A stretch of 64,000 nucleotides of DNA, taken from Streptomyces albofaciens JCM 4342 (GTDB lineage: Bacteria > Actinomycetota > Actinomycetes > Streptomycetales > Streptomycetaceae). The stretch is from contig NZ_PDCM01000002.1 in assembly GCF_008634025.1 (NCBI RefSeq), forward strand, positions 3,947,501-4,011,500. Direction: 5' to 3'. Shown piece after piece: positions 62,784 through 64,000 of this stretch (positions are counted from its first letter, which is position 1; each line of letters begins with the position of its first letter). The notes beneath the pieces are model-generated. The model worked only from the letters and a program-made list of their open reading frames with translations, was not told the DNA's origin and ran no database searches. The position numbers and the translations under genes are program-made.

Positions 62784-63410
62784 TTACCGGGGCGCCCGCA
62801 GCCCTTGCAAATGCCGCCGCAGCACCGCCCGCTGCGCTTCCGGAGTGACGTACTCCGGCTCCAGCATCGCCCGCAGGTTGAGGCCGTCCAGCAGGGCGGA
62901 CAGCCGCAGGCACTCCAGGTCCACGTCCAGATCGGCGGGCAGGGCGCCGGATTCCTGCGCGCCGCGCAGCACCCGCGCCAGCAGGTCCCGCAGGCCGGTC
63001 TCCATCTCCACCGCGCACGCCCGCAACTCCGGACGGATACGGGCCGCCCCGCAGAACGCCATCCACAGGACCGCCTCCTGCCGCCGCTCCTCGTCCAGCG
63101 CCAGGAACTCGCCGATCAGCTCCTCGACCTGCGCCGGGCGTTCGTCGCGCGCCGCCGGGCCGAGCAGGCGGTCCACGTGGGTGCGTACGCGCCCGTCGAT
63201 GCGCGTGCTCAGCTCGCGCATCGTGAAGAGCAGCAGCTCGTCGTGGTCGCGGAAGTAGTGCCGCACCGATCCGATGGCCAGCCCGGCCTCTTCGGCGACG
63301 TTGCGCAGCGAGGCGCCTTCCACCCCCTCCCGGCCGATCACGCGCAGCACGGCGTCGGCGACGGCCCGGCGGCGGGCCTCAGGATCAACGATCTTCGGCA
63401 TGGTGGCCAT
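62784..63410 (-). CDS. TetR-family regulator
   Basis: 208 residues. RRRAVADAVLRVIGREGVEGAS and the helix-turn-helix LRNVAEEAGLAIGSVRHYFRDHDE are clear, and the C-terminal half matches the BetI/TetR_C_6 type. A second ATG three codons in is equally likely to be the start. It is divergent from a membrane protein gene, with a perfect 13-bp inverted repeat between the two, so it probably represses both that gene and itself. Confidence 0.92.
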   Translation of the reverse strand: MATMPKIVDPEARRRAVADAVLRVIGREGVEGASLRNVAEEAGLAIGSVRHYFRDHDELLLFTMRELSTRIDGRVRTHVDRLLGPAARDERPAQVEELIGEFLALDEERRQEAVLWMAFCGAARIRPELRACAVEMETGLRDLLARVLRGAQESGALPADLDVDLECLRLSALLDGLNLRAMLEPEYVTPEAQRAVLRRHLQGLRAPR

Positions 63411-63417
63411 TGTGGCA

Positions 63418-63448
63418 CGCCCGCGCTAAATTGTTTTTAGCGCGGGCG
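63418..63448. promoter_or_regulatory. Operator candidate with 13-bp perfect arms
   Basis: CGCCCGCGCTAAA and TTTAGCGCGGGCG flank TTGTT, between the TetR gene and the membrane gene. A -35-like TTGTTT overlaps it on the plus strand, so binding would block transcription towards the membrane gene. Confidence 0.75.
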
Positions 63449-63505
63449 AGCTAAAAAAGTTTGAGCCGCCTTACGCGCCCACCGGCACACACTCTTGGGG
63501 GAACA

Positions 63506-64000
63506 GTGAACAGCTGGCTGCTCGCGGCGCTCATCGCCGCGGCCCTCGTCCTCGTGATCGTCAAGCGGCTGAAGGGCGAGCCGGTCAACGTCCGTGAGCT
63601 CTTCGCGGGCCCGGCCGTCCTCACCGCACTCGGCATCGCCTTCATCGCCAAGGCCGACAACGTGACGGGGACCGACCTCGCCTGGGTGATCCCCGGCGCC
63701 TTCCTGGGGCTCGCGCTCGGCGCCGTACGCGGCCGCCTGGTCCACCTCGGCGAGAAGGACGGCGCCCTGTGGCAGCGCTACACCGGCCGCACGTTCGCCG
63801 TCGTCATCGCGTCGCTGCTGATCTCCGCCGGTTACGGCTTCCTCGCCGAGCACATGGGCATGCACCCGTACGCCCGCCCCACCCAACTGAGCATCGGCGT
63901 CAGCTTCCTGGGCGAGTCGCTGCTGATCTACTTCCGTGCGCGCAGGACGGGGACGCCGTTCGCGGCAGAGGGGAGCAGGAGCCCGCTCGACTTCCTCGTC
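63506..64000 (+). CDS. Membrane protein, DUF1453-like (cut by window edge)
   Basis: 165 residues are visible and the frame is still open at the edge. It has four to five hydrophobic segments: the N-terminal WLLAALIAAALVLVIV, then AVLTALGIAFIAKA, WVIPGAFLGLALGAV, VVIASLLISAGYGFLA and a last one near SFLGESLLIYF. LGLALGAVRGRLV and the general plan resemble DUF1453/CcdC-like small membrane proteins. GGGGGA precedes the GTG start. It is divergent from, and likely controlled by, the adjacent TetR protein. Confidence 0.8.
   Translation, partial: MNSWLLAALIAAALVLVIVKRLKGEPVNVRELFAGPAVLTALGIAFIAKADNVTGTDLAWVIPGAFLGLALGAVRGRLVHLGEKDGALWQRYTGRTFAVVIASLLISAGYGFLAEHMGMHPYARPTQLSIGVSFLGESLLIYFRARRTGTPFAAEGSRSPLDFLV

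Overview
The window is chromosomal DNA from a Streptomyces or very close relative. The evidence is very high GC, strong G/C bias at third codon positions, frequent GTG starts, and a gene set typical of the Streptomyces core: the sigE-cseABC envelope-stress operon, radA-disA, clpC, lsr2, ilvD, proC, a coaX/nadC/nadB/panC operon and an orphan nuoD. Gene order resembles the S. coelicolor segment that runs from a trpS paralogue and proC, through sigE-cse, to clpC/lsr2 and the NAD/pantothenate genes. That comparison is from memory. I see no prophage, transposase, tRNA, rRNA, CRISPR array or antibiotic biosynthetic cluster.

Layout. 0-9 kb: 3' end of a divergent tryptophanyl-tRNA synthetase, proC, an ABC-2 exporter pair, a SulP anion transporter, an M1 metallopeptidase lipoprotein, a methyltransferase and an NTF2-like protein. 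9-17 kb: two small proteins, a transmembrane Ser/Thr kinase with a beta-propeller sensor, ilvD, and an operon of a Ppx/GppA phosphatase, a TIM-barrel isomerase and a TetR regulator. 17-27.6 kb: a Cys-rich protein, a membrane protein joining sigma-like, zinc-finger and BACON-like parts, radA, disA, an epimerase, a PAP2 phosphatase, a flavin/PLP-oxidase-fold protein and mutY. 28-31.5 kb: sigE-cseA-cseB-cseC. 31.7-36.1 kb: a VOC protein with an AraC regulator, an MFS exporter facing its TetR regulator across twin operators, and a secreted M23 peptidase. 36.7-45.9 kb: a NACHT-family NTPase, clpC, a small prim-pol-like protein overlapping lsr2, a GNAT, a BlaI-like regulator and small proteins. 46-52 kb: a tightly coupled operon (DUF2520 protein, panC, nadB, nadC, coaX), with successive 4-bp ATGA/GTGA overlaps, for pantothenate, NAD and CoA supply. 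52-58.8 kb: an ArsR-type regulator, a GH75 chitosanase with a CsnR-like operator, an O-methyltransferase and a NarL-type two-component pair. 58.9-64 kb: a MidA/NDUFAF7-family methyltransferase directly upstream of an orphan NuoD, a lipoprotein, a GNAT, and a TetR regulator facing a membrane protein cut by the window edge.

Three things stand out. First, at least ten short tandem-repeat arrays (9-30 bp units) lie almost all between genes or at gene ends, several beginning on a stop codon. Second, many regulator genes sit beside clean palindromes that look like their operators. Third, three gene arrangements merit attention: the methyltransferase-NuoD pair, the sigma/zinc-finger/BACON membrane fusion next to radA-disA, and a solitary NACHT NTPase with a helical N-terminus.
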